A DNA stretch of 11,636 nt, taken from NCBI GenBank assembly GCA_937919015.1, contig CALFPN010000044.1, positions 1 to 11,636 on the forward strand. Reading direction: 5' to 3'. Shown piece by piece: positions 1-6,154 of this stretch; within the stretch, counting starts at the first letter, position 1; each line of letters begins with the position of its first letter. Made by a program: the position numbers and the translations under genes. The stretch comes from an uncultured Clostridia bacterium (GTDB lineage: Bacteria > Bacillota > Clostridia > Lachnospirales > Anaerotignaceae). The notes under the pieces are model-generated. The model was not told the DNA's origin and searched no databases. It worked only from the letters and a program-made list of their open reading frames with translations.

Positions 1-41
1 GAGAAGCCCCCTGCGCGGGGCGGAGAAGTGCACAGGCAAAC

Positions 42-70
42 AAAAAAGGGCGGCAGTTGCCGTCCTTTTA
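42..70 (-). terminator. Rho-independent terminator of the leftward regulator operon
   Basis: Read on the minus strand, an 11 to 12 bp stem (one G-T wobble) closes on a tetranucleotide loop around 55-58 and runs into six T residues (the A run at 42-47 on the plus strand). The stop codon of the ribbon-helix-helix gene lies inside the stem. The plus-strand side also ends in TTTT, so the hairpin could work in both directions. Confidence 0.75.
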
Positions 71-250
71 ATTTTCATTGTTGTTATTTAATTCAATTTC
101 CCCTTGTTCCTTTTCGAAATCACGGATGCATTGGTTGATGAGATACATGATTTGTCCACTGGCAGAACGACCGTTATATTTGGATACATAATGAAATTTT
201 TGGAGGATATCTTCATCGATACGGATGCTGATGTGTTTCTGTTTTTTCAT
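68..250 (-). CDS. Small ribbon-helix-helix (Arc-like) DNA-binding protein
   Basis: This 60-residue protein has the ribbon-helix-helix layout. A short basic N-terminus leads into a beta strand of alternating residues (HISIRIDED, about 6-14), then two helices (about 15-28 and 31-46) joined near the NGRSASGQ turn, then an acidic, Asn-rich tail. Such proteins bind DNA as dimers through the paired strand and often act as autorepressors or partition/relaxosome factors on mobile elements. It is the last gene of a leftward three-gene set, starting 4 bp after the stop of the upstream XRE gene with a modest GAGG ribosome site. A terminator follows at once. There is no toxin-like partner beside it, so an antitoxin role is not supported. 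Its target and function are unknown. Confidence 0.72.
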   Translation of the reverse strand: MKKQKHISIRIDEDILQKFHYVSKYNGRSASGQIMYLINQCIRDFEKEQGEIELNNNNEN

Positions 251-254
251 GGGT

Positions 255-497
255 TCATGCCTCGGTTTCTTTCAATAATTCGTCATAGGTGGTTTCCAGA
301 GCATCCCGAATCCCTTTTAACTGGGATGCGTAGATATGCTGGATGCCCCGCTCAATTTTTACAAGGGATTCTCTTGTCATATCAATGCCTTGCAGTTGAA
401 GCAATCCGACGAGTTCTGTTTGTCCGATACCTTTTGCTAAACGGAGAGCACGGATGTTTTGACCAATGGGAATGGTTGTTGTCTGTTTGATTTTCAT
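255..497 (-). CDS. XRE-family helix-turn-helix regulator (middle gene of leftward operon)
   Basis: This 80-residue protein is almost entirely one Cro/CI-type helix-turn-helix domain. Helix 1 begins at IGQNIRALRLAKG (about 11-23), the turn-and-recognition region follows (QTELVGLL to TRESLVKIERG, about 26-51), and a closing segment ends in the typical hydrophobic-acidic TYDELLKE motif near the C-terminus. There is no second domain for ligand binding or oligomerisation, so it is probably a simple dimeric repressor. Only 1 bp separates its start from the stop of the preceding XRE gene, and its ribosome site (AGGA) is weak and distant, suggesting translational coupling. The long plus-strand frame across this region has no recognisable domain and looks like a shadow. 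Confidence 0.75.
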   Translation of the reverse strand: MKIKQTTTIPIGQNIRALRLAKGIGQTELVGLLQLQGIDMTRESLVKIERGIQHIYASQLKGIRDALETTYDELLKETEA

Positions 498-498
498 G

Positions 499-741
499 TT
501 ATTTGATTTCCTGTTCCAGACTGTTAAATTCCGGTGTGTCGAAAAATTCTGCCAAAGTCATATCCAGACCATCACAAATCATTTTGATGGTCAAAATTTT
601 TGGATTATTGCTTTTTCCGTAGAGGATGTTTTTCAAAGATGTAGGAGGAATGGCACAAATTGTTGCCAGCTTATTGATTGTTAAATCACGTTCCTCGCAA
701 AGTTGAAGAATACGGATTCTAATAGTTGAAATGGTGTCCAT
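499..741 (-). CDS. XRE-family helix-turn-helix regulator (first gene of leftward operon)
   Basis: This 80-residue single-domain helix-turn-helix protein has helix 1 at RIRILQLCEERD (about 8-19), a helix-turn-helix at INKLATICAIPPTSLKNIL (about 22-40), and the closing ILTIKMICDGLDMTLAEFFD segment common in small clostridial XRE regulators. It has a strong AAAGGAGGA ribosome site 7 bp before the ATG and leads the leftward set. It lies about 110 bp from the divergent XRE gene, so the two share a control region, as in phage or conjugative-element switches of the CI/Cro type. No clear -10/-35 pair is seen for this direction. The DNA target is unknown; regulation of the shared control region is inferred from position only. 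Confidence 0.78.
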   Translation of the reverse strand: MDTISTIRIRILQLCEERDLTINKLATICAIPPTSLKNILYGKSNNPKILTIKMICDGLDMTLAEFFDTPEFNSLEQEIK

Positions 742-781
742 TCTGAGTCCTCCTTTCTTTTTTCAGAATACCCAGAATGGT

Positions 782-810
782 TAGACAAATCCGTCCATCT
801 ATGCTACTAT
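782..810 (+). promoter_or_regulatory. Promoter of the rightward XRE gene
   Basis: TAGACA (782-787) and TACTAT (805-810) are separated by exactly 17 bp, a good sigma-A-like pair. The predicted transcription start, near 817, falls inside the palindrome at 811-828 and gives a 5' leader of about 35 bases with a GGAGAGG ribosome site. Confidence 0.6.
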
Positions 811-828
811 TAGGCTATGCATAGCCTA
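811..828. promoter_or_regulatory. Perfect 18-bp palindromic operator in the divergent regulator region
   Basis: TAGGCTATGCATAGCCTA is its own reverse complement over all 18 bases. It abuts the -10 box of the rightward XRE gene and covers the predicted transcription start, where a bound dimer would block initiation. Likely ligands are the product of the 852 gene (autorepression) or the divergent XRE protein at 499. The palindrome is visible directly; binding is inferred. Confidence 0.7.
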
Positions 829-851
829 CTTTGGGGCGGAGAGGTGAGTTT

Positions 852-1148
852 ATGTCCGATTTTGCAAAGAATTTAAAAAGATTTCGGAAACAGAAAGGCT
901 ATTCCCAGCAAAGACTGGCAAAGGCACTGGATTATGGCTATACTGCCATTGCAAACTACGAAAGCGGCAGAAATGAACCATCCTTTGATTGTCTGATCAA
1001 ATTAGCGGAATTATTGGATATCACGGTTGACGAACTTCTGGGCGTTGAACTGAAAACAGAAGAAAAGAAGTTGCTTTCTTCCTTCAAAAAATTGGATGAC
1101 GAGAAAAAGAAAATGATGATAGATTTGATACATACCCTTCAAACATGA
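852..1148 (+). CDS. XRE-family helix-turn-helix transcriptional regulator, divergent
   Basis: This 98-residue regulator has an N-terminal Cro/CI helix-turn-helix domain: helix 1 FAKNLKRFRKQKG (about 4-16), helix-turn-helix SQQRLAKALDYGYTAIANYE (about 19-38), then the typical SGRNEP and LIKLAELLDITVDELLG signature to about residue 66. A Lys/Glu-rich helical tail of about 32 residues follows and probably mediates dimerisation. I place the start at the ATG at 852, 5 to 9 bp after GGAGAGGTGA, rather than at an in-frame TTG at 831 that would overlap the ribosome site. It is a single-gene transcript with its own promoter, operator and terminator. By position it is the likely counterpart to the leftward operon in a two-way switch. 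Confidence 0.85.
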   Translation: MSDFAKNLKRFRKQKGYSQQRLAKALDYGYTAIANYESGRNEPSFDCLIKLAELLDITVDELLGVELKTEEKKLLSSFKKLDDEKKKMMIDLIHTLQT

Positions 1149-1170
1149 TATGGGAGGGTATTTTTTATTT
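1132..1170 (+). terminator. Rho-independent terminator after the rightward XRE gene
   Basis: A 9-bp stem (1132-1140 with 1153-1161, one T-G wobble) with a loop of about 12 bases is followed by TTTTTTATTT. The gene's TGA stop is in the loop. Confidence 0.7.
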
Positions 1171-1265
1171 TCTGCGGTATAAATTTTACAGCAAGCTGTG
1201 CCCGAAGGGGCTTGTGGGGAGGGGATACCTAAGGGGAACGATGTTCCCCTAGGCCTCCAGGGAGG

Positions 1266-1301
1266 GTCTGGGAACCTTGAGGAGGGGTTCCCAGGCTTTT
1301 T
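1266..1301 (+). terminator. Strong terminator-like hairpin in the intergenic stretch
   Basis: CTGGGAACC (1268-1276) pairs perfectly with GGTTCCCAG (1286-1294). The stem extends outward by a T-G and a G-C pair, has a 9-base loop, and is followed directly by TTTTT. There is no gene immediately before it, so it ends either read-through from 852-1148 or an unrecognised RNA. Confidence 0.6.
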
Positions 1302-1302
1302 G

Positions 1303-1326
1303 TTACTTTTTGTGCGCAAAAAGTAA
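1303..1326. repeat. Perfect 10-bp inverted repeat with 4-base loop
   Basis: TTACTTTTTG (1303-1312) and CAAAAAGTAA (1317-1326) are exact reverse complements around TGCG. It sits 2 bp after the T-run of the preceding hairpin. It could be a second terminator half, a protein site or the end of a small repeat element. Confidence 0.6.
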
Positions 1327-1480
1327 GGAAGAATCACTTTGTTTTGCCGATGCAGTTCCACACGGGCGGGCAGTAGGTTTGCCCTGCCGCTGTTTTTGCC
1401 CGAAGGGGCGCGGATTTCTACCCCTAACAGGAGAGAATCTGAATTTAGAGCGAGAAAATAGGATTTTCCTCGGAATCCCT

Positions 1481-1509
1481 TTGCTTCTCTAAATTGGTTA
1501 TGCTATAAT
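1481..1509 (+). promoter_or_regulatory. Promoter of the tmk operon
   Basis: TTGCTT (1481-1486), a 17-bp spacer and a consensus TATAAT (1504-1509) preceded by TGC form an extended -10 promoter. Transcription would begin near 1516, leaving a leader of about 60 bases before tmk. Confidence 0.75.
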
Positions 1510-1518
1510 ATAAAATTA

Positions 1519-1538
1519 GCAAAGGTATACCCTTTTGC
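1519..1538 (+). promoter_or_regulatory. Hairpin at the 5' end of the tmk leader
   Basis: GCAAAGG and CC(C)TTTTGC surround a TATA loop just after the predicted transcription start. It may stabilise the 5' end of the transcript or be a small operator. No T-run follows, so it is not a terminator. Confidence 0.35.
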
Positions 1539-1578
1539 AGAGGAATCGGTTTTCAAATTATTTCAACAGAGGTGTCTT

Positions 1579-2211
1579 ATGAAAGGCTATTTCATTTCCG
1601 TGGAGGGCGGCGACGGCAGCGGCAAATCCACACAGATCAAAAAAATAGAAGCATATCTGCAGGAAAAAGGGCTGGACTATATTCTGACCCGAGAACCCGG
1701 CGGCACCCCTGTGGCGGAAAAAATCAGAGAGCTGATCCTTGACCCTGCCAACAAGGCACTGACAGGCAGAGCGGAAATGCTCCTCTATGCGGCATCCAGA
1801 GCCCAGCATGTGGAAGAAAAGATCCTTCCTGCGCTGGCGGAAGGGAAGGTTGTTCTTTCTGACCGCTTTACGGATTCCAGCATCGCTTATCAGGCATATG
1901 GCAGAGGACTGGGCAGCATGGTTGCGGAAGTGAACCGTATCGCAACGGGGGGAAAAGAGCCGGATCTGACGATTTTCCTCAATATCACCCCTGCGGCAGG
2001 CATGGCCCGCAAAAATAATCAGGACGGTCATGTGCTGGATCGTCTGGAACTGGAACAGGCAGCATTTCATGAAACGGTCTATGAAGGCTACCTTGCCTTG
2101 GCAAGGGAAAGCGGCGGACGGATCGCTGATATTGACGCAGACAGACCGGCGGAGGAAGTGTTTGCCGATATCAAAGCAAGTCTGGATAAATTATTCGGCT
2201 TTTGCGCCTAA
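1579..2211 (+). CDS. tmk: Thymidylate kinase
   Basis: This enzyme phosphorylates dTMP to dTDP with ATP in the cytosol, a required step of dTTP synthesis. The 210-residue protein has the usual family length. The P-loop EGGDGSGKST lies at 9-18, the REPGGT motif binding the dTMP phosphate at 38-43, the SDRF motif with catalytic-type Asp95-Arg96 at 94-97, and the lid with DRLE at about 141-157. The ATG at 1579 follows AGAGGTG by about 6 bp. It is the first gene behind a strong promoter and leads the conserved Firmicutes cluster, with darA 18 bp downstream. Nothing is odd in its motifs and the identification is secure. Confidence 0.95.
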   Translation: MKGYFISVEGGDGSGKSTQIKKIEAYLQEKGLDYILTREPGGTPVAEKIRELILDPANKALTGRAEMLLYAASRAQHVEEKILPALAEGKVVLSDRFTDSSIAYQAYGRGLGSMVAEVNRIATGGKEPDLTIFLNITPAAGMARKNNQDGHVLDRLELEQAAFHETVYEGYLALARESGGRIADIDADRPAEEVFADIKASLDKLFGFCA

Positions 2212-2229
2212 GATAAAGGAGGATTCGTT

Positions 2230-2556
2230 ATGAAACTCATTCTTGCAATCATTCAGGACGAAGATGCGGGCGAAGTGATCTCCCATCTGAACGAAGCAGG
2301 CTTTCAGGTAACAAGACTGAACACAAAGGGGGGCTTCCTGCGCGCCGGCAATACCACCATCATGACCGGTGTGGAAAAGGAAAAAGTGGAGGAAGCTCTG
2401 AAAATTATTGAAGCAAACAGCAAGGCGCGTACCCAGTATGCAACACTGCCCTCTTCCGTAGGCGCGATGCATGGCTTTATCCTTGCGCCCATCGAAGTAA
2501 AGGTTGGCGGTGCTACGGTATTTGTGCTGGATGTGGAGCAGTTCTATAAATTCTAA
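2230..2556 (+). CDS. darA: Cyclic-di-AMP receptor protein, PII-like (DarA/PstA family)
   Basis: This 108-residue protein of the DarA/PstA (YaaQ) family is a PII-like trimeric protein that binds cyclic-di-AMP in the cytosol; its downstream partner is not settled. The start (KLILAIIQDEDAGEVISHL) is the first ferredoxin-like strand and helix. The stretch at 28-47 contains Thr28, Gly35-Phe36-Leu37 and Asn41, which match positions described as ligand contacts in the family. The C-terminal strand GGATVFVLDVEQF is also typical. A textbook AAAGGAGG site precedes the ATG by 6 bp. The position after tmk matches Bacillus tmk-yaaQ, but the yaaR gene usually found next is absent and holB follows at 17 bp. 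Confidence 0.93.
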   Translation: MKLILAIIQDEDAGEVISHLNEAGFQVTRLNTKGGFLRAGNTTIMTGVEKEKVEEALKIIEANSKARTQYATLPSSVGAMHGFILAPIEVKVGGATVFVLDVEQFYKF

Positions 2557-2573
2557 GAAGGGGGCAGGGGAAG

Positions 2574-3551
2574 TTGTATACATTTCACGAGATACGGGGA
2601 AATGCACCGTTGGTGGAACAACTGAAAACGGCGGCTTCTGGTCAGAAAGCTTCCCATGCCTATCTTTTCATCGGCGGCGCAGGGGCGGGTAAGCGGCTCA
2701 TCGCCAATACCTTCGCCAAGGCTTTGCAGTGTGAAGGGGAAGGAGAAAAGCCCTGCGGCAGCTGCAGAAGCTGTCAGTCTTTTGACCATGGGAATCATCC
2801 CGATATCATTTATGTGCGTGGCGAAAAGAAAAATATCGTCGTGGATGAAATTCGAGAACAGATTCTGGAAACGGTAGATTTAAAGCCGTATCATTATCAG
2901 AAAAAAATCTATATCATCGAAAAGGCGGACACCATGAATACACAGGCCCAGAACGCCCTGTTGAAAACGCTGGAGGAACCGCCGGCCCATGCCATGTTTC
3001 TGCTTCTGGCAGAGCGGGCAGAGGCATTCTTGCCCACCATCCTTTCCCGTGTGGTGACTATGAAAATCCGTCCCCTTCCCGAAGAAACGGTGGCGGACTA
3101 TCTGATGCAGACGGGTCTTTTGGAAGAGGAAAGCCATATTCTGGCGGCCTACGCTCAAGGGCGCATCGGTCAGGCGTTGGAACTTGTGGAGGACGAAGCT
3201 TTCCGCGAAATGCGGCAGGATATTTTGGGCAAACTGGAAGCTCTCCCTTCCATGCAGGAAGGTGAGGCCTATTTACTGGCAAAGGAACTGGAGGTCTATA
3301 AAAACGACCTGCGGTTTTTGGATATTATGGAATTGTGGTATCGTGATCTTCTGACGGCAAAAAGCCTGAGAGAGGAACGGTATCTCATCCAGAAAGATAA
3401 GAAAGACGCCATTTTCCGAGGGGCAAAGGAGCCTGCGGAAACCTTGGCGAAGAAAGCAGGCGCAGTGCGGACGGCCCGCATGCGTCTGGCACAGAATGCA
3501 AATTTTCGGCTGACTCTGGAAGTTATGCTGATGGACTTAAAGGAGAATTGA
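2574..3551 (+). CDS. holB: DNA polymerase III delta' subunit (clamp loader)
   Basis: Delta' is a fixed-shape AAA+ subunit of the clamp loader that places the sliding clamp on primed DNA. The 325 residues fit the family. The N-terminal SHAYLF is followed by a Walker-A-like GGAGAGKR at 34-41, then a zinc-type set Cys53, Cys61, Cys64, Cys67. The next motifs are the KADTMNTQAQNALLKTLEEPP region (degenerate Walker B and following helix) and a sensor-1-like LSRVV in place of the SRC motif. The C-terminal part is the variable collar domain. The start is TTG at 2574, supported by the typical MYTF beginning and the G-rich site before it; no closer ATG fits. It ends 3 bp before ricT. Confidence 0.92.
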   Translation: MYTFHEIRGNAPLVEQLKTAASGQKASHAYLFIGGAGAGKRLIANTFAKALQCEGEGEKPCGSCRSCQSFDHGNHPDIIYVRGEKKNIVVDEIREQILETVDLKPYHYQKKIYIIEKADTMNTQAQNALLKTLEEPPAHAMFLLLAERAEAFLPTILSRVVTMKIRPLPEETVADYLMQTGLLEEESHILAAYAQGRIGQALELVEDEAFREMRQDILGKLEALPSMQEGEAYLLAKELEVYKNDLRFLDIMELWYRDLLTAKSLREERYLIQKDKKDAIFRGAKEPAETLAKKAGAVRTARMRLAQNANFRLTLEVMLMDLKEN

Positions 3552-3554
3552 CCC

Positions 3555-4427
3555 ATGAAAGAAGTGGTAGGGATCCGTTTCAAGAAGGCGGGCAAAATGT
3601 ATTATTTTGACCCCGCAGGCCTGAAACTGGAAAAAGAAGACGGTGCCATCGTGGAAACGGCGAGAGGCGTGGAATACGGCACAGTAATCAAGGAAAATAC
3701 CTTTGTGCCCGAAGAAACCATCATTGCTCCTCTGAAGCAGGTGATGCGAAAGGCAACGCAGGAAGACAAAAAAACAGTGGAAAACAACCGCAAGAAGGAA
3801 GAGGAAGCCTTCGGCATCTGTCTGGAGAAGATCGTTCGACTGAATCTGGATATGAAGCTGGTGGATGTGGAAATGACCTTTGATAAAAACAAGCTGATTT
3901 TCTATTTTACCTCTGACGGTCGTGTAGACTTCCGTGAACTGGTAAAGGAACTGGCAGCGGTATTCCGCACCCGTATCGAACTGAGACAGATCGGTGTCCG
4001 TGATGAAGCGAAGATGCTCAACGGCATCGGCATCTGCGGCAGACCCCTTTGCTGTGCAACATTCTTAGGGGATTTCCAGCCCGTATCCATCAAAATGGCA
4101 AAGGAACAGAATCTGTCCCTGAACCCCACAAAGATCAGCGGCATCTGCGGCAGACTGATGTGCTGTCTGAAATATGAAGAAGATGTTTACGAAGAACTGA
4201 ATAAAAAACTGCCTCGCGTGGGGGATATCATTTCCACGCCCGACGGCACAGGCGAAATTTTAACAACAAACGTGCTGATGCAGCAGGTAAAAGCGGCGGT
4301 GCGTAAGGCGGAAAATGATCCACCCACCATCGGTTTTTATCATGTGGATGAGATCAAACTGATCCGTTCCAAAAAGAAACGCAAACAGGAGCCCATCCCC
4401 GAGGAGCTGAAAGCATATGAGGACTGA
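3555..4427 (+). CDS. ricT: PSP1-domain Fe-S protein RicT (YaaT)
   Basis: RicT is one of three proteins (RicA, RicF, RicT) that in Bacillus form a complex carrying [4Fe-4S] clusters and act with RNase Y in mRNA maturation and development. The 290-residue protein has the PSP1-type N-terminal half (VVGIRFKKAGKMYYFDP; the RGVEYGTV segment). It then has two near-repeats, GICGRPLCC and GICGRLMCC, giving Cys161, Cys166, Cys167, Cys198, Cys203 and Cys204, followed by the family's LKYEEDVYEEL. The C-terminus is Lys-rich (residues 272-278). An AGGAG site 9 bp before the ATG overlaps the end of holB, and the gene overlaps the next by 11 bp. ricA and ricF are not in this window. Confidence 0.92.
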   Translation: MKEVVGIRFKKAGKMYYFDPAGLKLEKEDGAIVETARGVEYGTVIKENTFVPEETIIAPLKQVMRKATQEDKKTVENNRKKEEEAFGICLEKIVRLNLDMKLVDVEMTFDKNKLIFYFTSDGRVDFRELVKELAAVFRTRIELRQIGVRDEAKMLNGIGICGRPLCCATFLGDFQPVSIKMAKEQNLSLNPTKISGICGRLMCCLKYEEDVYEELNKKLPRVGDIISTPDGTGEILTTNVLMQQVKAAVRKAENDPPTIGFYHVDEIKLIRSKKKRKQEPIPEELKAYED

Positions 4428-5172
4428 TATCACCATTCATCCCCATGAGCGGGTGGATGACCTCCATCGGGATGGCCATCATATCATTCAGGACCCCAAG
4501 CGGTTCTGCTTTGGTGTGGATGCAGTCATCCTTGCGGGCTTTACCAAGGTAAAAAAAGGAGAAGAGGTGCTGGACTTGGGCACAGGGACAGGCATCATCC
4601 CCATCCTTCTGGCGGCAAAGACCAATGGACAGCATTTTACCGGACTGGAAATTCAGCCGGAAAGTGCGGAAATGGCAAACCGCAGCGTTTTGATGAACGA
4701 ACTGGAAGAAAGGGTAGCCATCCAAGAGGGGGACATCAAGGAAGCGGGCACGATTTTCGGCGGCTCCACCTTTGATGTGGTGACTTCCAACCCCCCTTAT
4801 ATGAACGAAGGCGGCGGTCTGGTGAACCCCTTTGAAGCGAAAGCCATTGCCAGACACGAAATCCTCTGTTCTCTGGAGGATGTGGTGGCGGCGGCGGCAA
4901 AATGCCTGAAGCCTCAGGGCAGATTTTACATGATCCACAGACCCCATCGTCTGACAGATATCATGGTACATCTGCGTCAGTATAAACTGGAGCCGAAACG
5001 CATCCGTTTCGTGCAGCCCTATGCGGACAAGGAACCTACCATGGTTCTGGTGGAAGCGGCAAGGGGCGGCAAGCCCTGGGTGAAGGTGGATGCACCGCTG
5101 GTCATCTACAAAGCACCTAACGAATACACCGAAGAAATTTACGAAATTTATTATGGAAAGGGACAGGCGTGA
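4417..5172 (+). CDS. trmN6: tRNA1(Val) A37 N6-methyltransferase-like protein (YabB/TrmN6)
   Basis: This SAM-dependent class I methyltransferase of the TrmN6/YabB family is predicted to methylate N6 of adenine 37 in tRNA-Val. It has 251 residues. The N-terminal ERVDDLHRDGHHIIQDPKRF and FGVDAVILAGF segments are typical of the family. Motif I, VLDLGTGTGIIPILLA, is at 51-66 and binds SAM, an acidic LEIQPE loop follows, and the catalytic SNPPY of N6-adenine enzymes is at 124-128. The ATG lies inside the end of ricT (11-bp overlap) with GAGGAG about 10 bp before it, so translation is probably coupled. The position next to rsmI matches yabB in Bacillus. Substrate is taken from the family and not shown here. 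Confidence 0.88.
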   Translation: MRTDITIHPHERVDDLHRDGHHIIQDPKRFCFGVDAVILAGFTKVKKGEEVLDLGTGTGIIPILLAAKTNGQHFTGLEIQPESAEMANRSVLMNELEERVAIQEGDIKEAGTIFGGSTFDVVTSNPPYMNEGGGLVNPFEAKAIARHEILCSLEDVVAAAAKCLKPQGRFYMIHRPHRLTDIMVHLRQYKLEPKRIRFVQPYADKEPTMVLVEAARGGKPWVKVDAPLVIYKAPNEYTEEIYEIYYGKGQA

Positions 5173-5181
5173 CTTATGAAT

Positions 5182-5259
5182 GCCCGATAGAAAATACTTT
5201 TTCGAAGATTTGAAAGCATTGCTTTCTCTAATGAGAAAAAGTTTTTTCTATGCAAGGGC
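5182..5259 (+). repeat. Long compound hairpin between trmN6 and rsmI
   Basis: Arms 5187-5203 and 5235-5251 pair over 17 positions with a single T-T mismatch. GCCC/GGGC (5182-5185 with 5256-5259) extends the base, and GAAAGC-ATT-GCTTTC (5212-5226) forms an inner hairpin. Each outer arm can also fold on itself (GAAAA-TAC-TTTTC; AGAAAAAGTTTTTTCT), so alternative structures are possible. It may be a transcript-processing site, a partial terminator or a small repeat. Confidence 0.65.
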
Positions 5260-5290
5260 GATTCGTGAATCCACCTGAAGAATAAAAACT

Positions 5291-6133
5291 ATGGCAGGGA
5301 CATTATATCTTTGTGCCACGCCCATCGGCAATCTGGATGACATCACCTTCCGTGTGGTAAAACTGATGGAAAGCGTGGACGTCATCGCTGCGGAGGATAC
5401 CCGCAATACATTGAAATTACTGAATCATTTTGAGATCAAGACCCCCATGACCAGCTATCATGAGCATAATAAGGTGACGAAAGGCCCTGTGCTGGTGGAA
5501 CGTCTGCTGGCGGGGGAAAGCATCGCTCTGGTGACGGATGCGGGCATGCCCGGCATTTCCGACCCCGGTGCAGACCTTGTCAAACTGTGCTATGACGCAG
5601 GGGTTCCTGTGACGGTGGCCCCCGGTGCGTCTGCGGCGGTGGTGGCCTTGGTGCTTTCCGGTCTGGATACCAGAAGGTTTGTGTTTGAAGGCTTCCTTCC
5701 TCCCGATAAGAAGGAGAGAAAGGCCATCCTGAAAACACTGGAGCGGGAACACCGTACCATGATCTTCTACGAAGCACCGCACCGCCTGACAGATACGCTG
5801 GAAGAGCTGGCAGAGCTGTTTGGTTCTGAACGTCAGATGGCGGCGACAAGGGAATTGACCAAAAAATTTGAAGAAGTCCGCAGAGATACCATCGGCGGAC
5901 ACCTGAAACACTTCACGGAAAATCCCCCCAAAGGAGAATTCGTTCTGGTCTGCGAAGGCTTCTCTCTGGAAGCCCAGAGACAGGAGGAGATGGAAAGCTG
6001 GGAAAGCATTTCCGTGGAGGAACATGTACAGAAATACATGGAGCAGGGCATGAGTGAAAAAGACGCCATGAAACAGGCGGCCAAAGACCGTGGGGTATCT
6101 AAGAGGGACATTTACCAAGTCCTTAAAAAATAA
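5291..6133 (+). CDS. rsmI: 16S rRNA (cytidine1402-2'-O)-methyltransferase
   Basis: RsmI methylates the 2'-OH of C1402 in the decoding centre of 16S rRNA using SAM, and helps accurate start-codon selection. The 280-residue protein has the tetrapyrrole-methylase fold: GTLYLCATPIGNLDDIT at 3-19 (GxPxGN loop), AAEDTR at 33-38, DAGMPGISDPG at 83-93, then the PGASAAVVALVLSG and FEGFLP regions. A C-terminal helical domain ends in KDRGVSKRDIYQVLKK. The ATG at 5291 is fixed by the conserved MAGTLYL start, although the ribosome site in front (GAAGAA) is weak for this operon. It lies 118 bp after trmN6, behind a long hairpin, where its neighbours are tightly packed, so it may have separate expression control. 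Confidence 0.94.
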   Translation: MAGTLYLCATPIGNLDDITFRVVKLMESVDVIAAEDTRNTLKLLNHFEIKTPMTSYHEHNKVTKGPVLVERLLAGESIALVTDAGMPGISDPGADLVKLCYDAGVPVTVAPGASAAVVALVLSGLDTRRFVFEGFLPPDKKERKAILKTLEREHRTMIFYEAPHRLTDTLEELAELFGSERQMAATRELTKKFEEVRRDTIGGHLKHFTENPPKGEFVLVCEGFSLEAQRQEEMESWESISVEEHVQKYMEQGMSEKDAMKQAAKDRGVSKRDIYQVLKK

Positions 6134-6154
6134 GTTTGAAAGGAGAGATGGCAG

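Larger units (their letters stand above)
1171..1480. other. Non-coding, hairpin-rich intergenic stretch, possible dispersed repeat or structured RNA
   Basis: No credible gene was found here; frames in this stretch have no domain or good ribosome site. It is locally G/C-rich and dense in inverted repeats. One is a GGGGAAC/GTTCCCC hairpin at 1228-1253 with a 3-base loop and one bulged A. Another is a terminator-like stem at 1266-1296, and a third is a perfect 10-bp inverted repeat at 1303-1326. The 13-mer TGCCCGAAGGGGC occurs twice, at 1199-1211 and 1397-1409. The pattern suits a dispersed intergenic repeat or an RNA element, but no known family was recognised. Confidence 0.45.

Noticed and set aside
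6..21. Small GC-rich inverted repeat at the left edge (GCCCC/GGGGC)
   Set aside because: Only 5 bp, with no T-run, and its context lies outside the window; nothing firm can be said.
104..490. A 128-codon plus-strand frame across the leftward regulators
   Set aside because: No domain and no ribosome site. The minus-strand frames encode recognisable ribbon-helix-helix and XRE proteins with coupled spacing.
1011..1361. A minus-strand frame with a Pro/Arg-rich translation in the intergenic stretch
   Set aside because: It runs into the XRE gene from the opposite side, crosses two hairpin terminators and has no ribosome site. It is the reading of a G-rich repeat-like sequence and not a likely protein.
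1149..1578. CRISPR array or tRNA gene in the long intergenic region
   Set aside because: No regular repeat-spacer spacing and no cloverleaf with a T-loop signature; the repeats are inverted or a single 13-mer pair.
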